Shown here: positions 32,533-33,430 of the stretch, piece after piece | Layout of the letters: every line of letters starts with the position of its first letter | Numbering within the stretch: position 1 is the stretch's first letter | Assembly: GCF_021538895.1 (NCBI RefSeq) | Contig: NZ_JADDRL010000100.1 | Span: forward strand, 1-33,430 | DNA from: Streptomyces olivochromogenes | GTDB lineage: Bacteria; Actinomycetota; Actinomycetes; Streptomycetales; Streptomycetaceae | Direction of reading: 5' to 3' | DNA: 33,430 nt | Position numbers and translations under genes: made by a program | The notes under the pieces: model-generated | Seen by the model: the letters and a program-made list of their open reading frames with translations, nothing else | What the model was told of the DNA's origin: nothing | The model's database searches: none

Positions 32533-33153
32533 TCACTCGAAACGCGTGGTGTCGCCCGCGCCCCGCCGGATGATCTCCGCCTCGCCGCCGGAGAAGTCGA
32601 TCACCGTGGTCGGCTCGGTGCCGCAGTCCCCGGAGTCGACCACCGCGTCCACCGCGTGGTCGAGGCGGTCCTTGATCTCCCAGCCCTGGGTCATCGGCTC
32701 GTCCTCGTCGGGCAGCAGTAGCGTGCTGGACAGCAGCGGCTCGTCGAGCTCGGCCAGCAGGGCCTGGGTGACGACATGGTCGGGGATGCGCACGCCGACG
32801 GTCTTCTTCTTGGGGTGCAGCAGCTTGCGCGGCACCTCCCGGGTCGCCGGGAGGATGAAGGTGTAGCTGCCGGGGGTCGACGCCTTCACGGCCCGGAACA
32901 CGTCGTTGTCGACCTGCACGAACTGGCCGAGCTGCGCGAAGTCCCGGCACATCAGCGTGAAGTGGTGCCGGTCGTCGAGGTGGCGGATCGAACGGATCCG
33001 GTCCATCCCGTCGCGGCTGCCGAGCTGGCAGCCCAGGGCGTAACAGGAGTCGGTGGGGTACGCGATCAGCGAGCCCGCGCGCACGGCGTCGGCGACCTGG
33101 GCGATGCTGCGCGGTTGCGGGTTGTCGGGGTGCACGTCGAAGTACTTCGCCAT
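32533..33153 (-). CDS. YciO/YrdC/Sua5-family protein (L-threonylcarbamoyladenylate synthase-like)
   Basis: 206 residues, one YrdC domain, no C-terminal Sua5 domain. Motifs are LIAYPTDSCYALGC, RIRSIRHLDDRHHFTLMC, TPGSYTFILPATREVPRKLL, KKKTVGVRIPDHVVTQALL, LSSTLLLPDEDEP, TTVIDFSGGEAEIIRRGAG. YrdC/Sua5 proteins make threonylcarbamoyl-AMP for the t6A37 modification of ANN-decoding tRNAs; the YciO subgroup, which this resembles in length, may have lower or a different activity. ATG at 33151-33153 has only a weak ribosome site. It is 132 bp upstream of the dienelactone hydrolase on the same strand. Confidence 0.92.
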   Translation of the reverse strand: MAKYFDVHPDNPQPRSIAQVADAVRAGSLIAYPTDSCYALGCQLGSRDGMDRIRSIRHLDDRHHFTLMCRDFAQLGQFVQVDNDVFRAVKASTPGSYTFILPATREVPRKLLHPKKKTVGVRIPDHVVTQALLAELDEPLLSSTLLLPDEDEPMTQGWEIKDRLDHAVDAVVDSGDCGTEPTTVIDFSGGEAEIIRRGAGDTTRFE

Positions 33154-33430
33154 TCATCGAGCTTATGCCGTCGCCCCGCGCTCGCCGCGCAGGCGGGGGC
33201 CGAGACCCGCGCCGAGCGTCCGCCCCGTGCCCCCTGGCGTGCCCCTTTCGCGCCCCGACCCCGGCGCGGCCGGATTGTTGTGGTCCTCCGCCGCGGCTCC
33301 GTTCGTCGTCGTGCCGGCCTCGAGACTCCGCCATGGCCGACCCCGAGGATCGGCGTCGTGCCGGTCCGGGTGAACCGGCGCGGCAACTCCCGTGTGTACG
33401 AGACCGGTTGCGGGGAACCCGTCCAGGGAC
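33154..33430. other. Intergenic end of window, no gene identified
   Basis: 277 bases without a recognisable gene. A frame starting GTG at 33358 stays open to the window edge, but has no ribosome site and is too short to judge. Confidence 0.5.

Noticed and set aside
33358..33430. GTG-initiated frame open to the right edge (PVRVNRRGNSRVYE)
   Set aside because: No ribosome site and only 24 codons visible; could be a gene start, but cannot be supported.

Overview
The window is about 33 kb of very GC-rich DNA with almost every gene in Streptomyces style: GTG starts, GGAGG-type ribosome sites, 4-base ATGA/GTGA overlaps, Tat/Sec-exported hydrolases, a SigB/F/G-type sigma factor, a PAS-GAF-PP2C-ATPase regulator, an ANTAR protein and DUF5133/DUF2690 proteins. 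I see no tRNA, rRNA, CRISPR array, transposase, integrase or attachment site. It reads as chromosomal, mostly stable DNA of a streptomycete, with family-level functions for all but two or three genes.

Layout. (1) 1-5083: end of a GlgE-pathway glycogen/maltose-1-phosphate locus. It holds the N-terminal 514 codons of glgE (minus), a DUF5133 gene (minus), and on the plus strand a small degenerate HATPase-like protein translationally coupled to glgX. GlgX carries an unusual 77-residue tail of eleven heptapeptide repeats. (2) 5088-7194: a two-domain VOC protein, an ANTAR protein and a SigB/F/G-family sigma factor. (3) 7407-9634: a MarR repressor with a perfect operator over its own ribosome site, coupled to an ABC-2 exporter (ATPase plus permease). 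The permease has an in-frame TGA after codon 33. (4) 9701-14691: a small unknown plus-strand gene behind a cluster of palindromes. Facing it are four tightly spaced minus-strand genes: NPP1-type exported protein, Tat-exported six-hairpin glycosidase, unknown protein, and a HemC paralogue. (5) 14856-17582: ATP-dependent DNA ligase, a membrane-tethered HTH/DUF2690 protein, and an exported SH3 protein with a His/Arg-rich linker. (6) 17734-21591: a MarR remnant, a DoxX-like/peroxiredoxin operon, a multi-domain PP2C phosphatase, and an exported cupin. (7) 21728-27462: aldo/keto reductase divergent from an MmyB-like regulator, a TauD-type dioxygenase facing an LLM flavin oxidoreductase, and a metallophosphoesterase ending in a 15-bp tandem repeat. 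(8) 27780-33153: a secreted M4 metalloprotease facing a secreted GH64 beta-1,3-glucanase under a LacI/CebR-like operator, then a dienelactone hydrolase and a YciO-type protein.

How the genes fit together. The left end concerns storage glucan: GlgE builds alpha-glucan from maltose-1-phosphate and GlgX debranches it. A stress/development-type sigma factor lies a few genes away. The middle and right carry signal-transduction modules (partner-switch-type phosphatase, ANTAR, MarR, MmyB) and exported degradative enzymes (protease, beta-1,3-glucanase, glycosidase, NLP-like protein), typical of a soil saprophyte.

I did not find a clearly new multi-gene system. The best candidates for undescribed biology are the heptad-repeat GlgX tail with its coupled pseudo-ATPase partner, the interrupted ABC permease, the NLP/glycosidase/unknown/HemC gene array, and the operator architectures upstream of 7469, 9825 and the GH64 gene. 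All calls are by eye. No database search, alignment or folding program was run.
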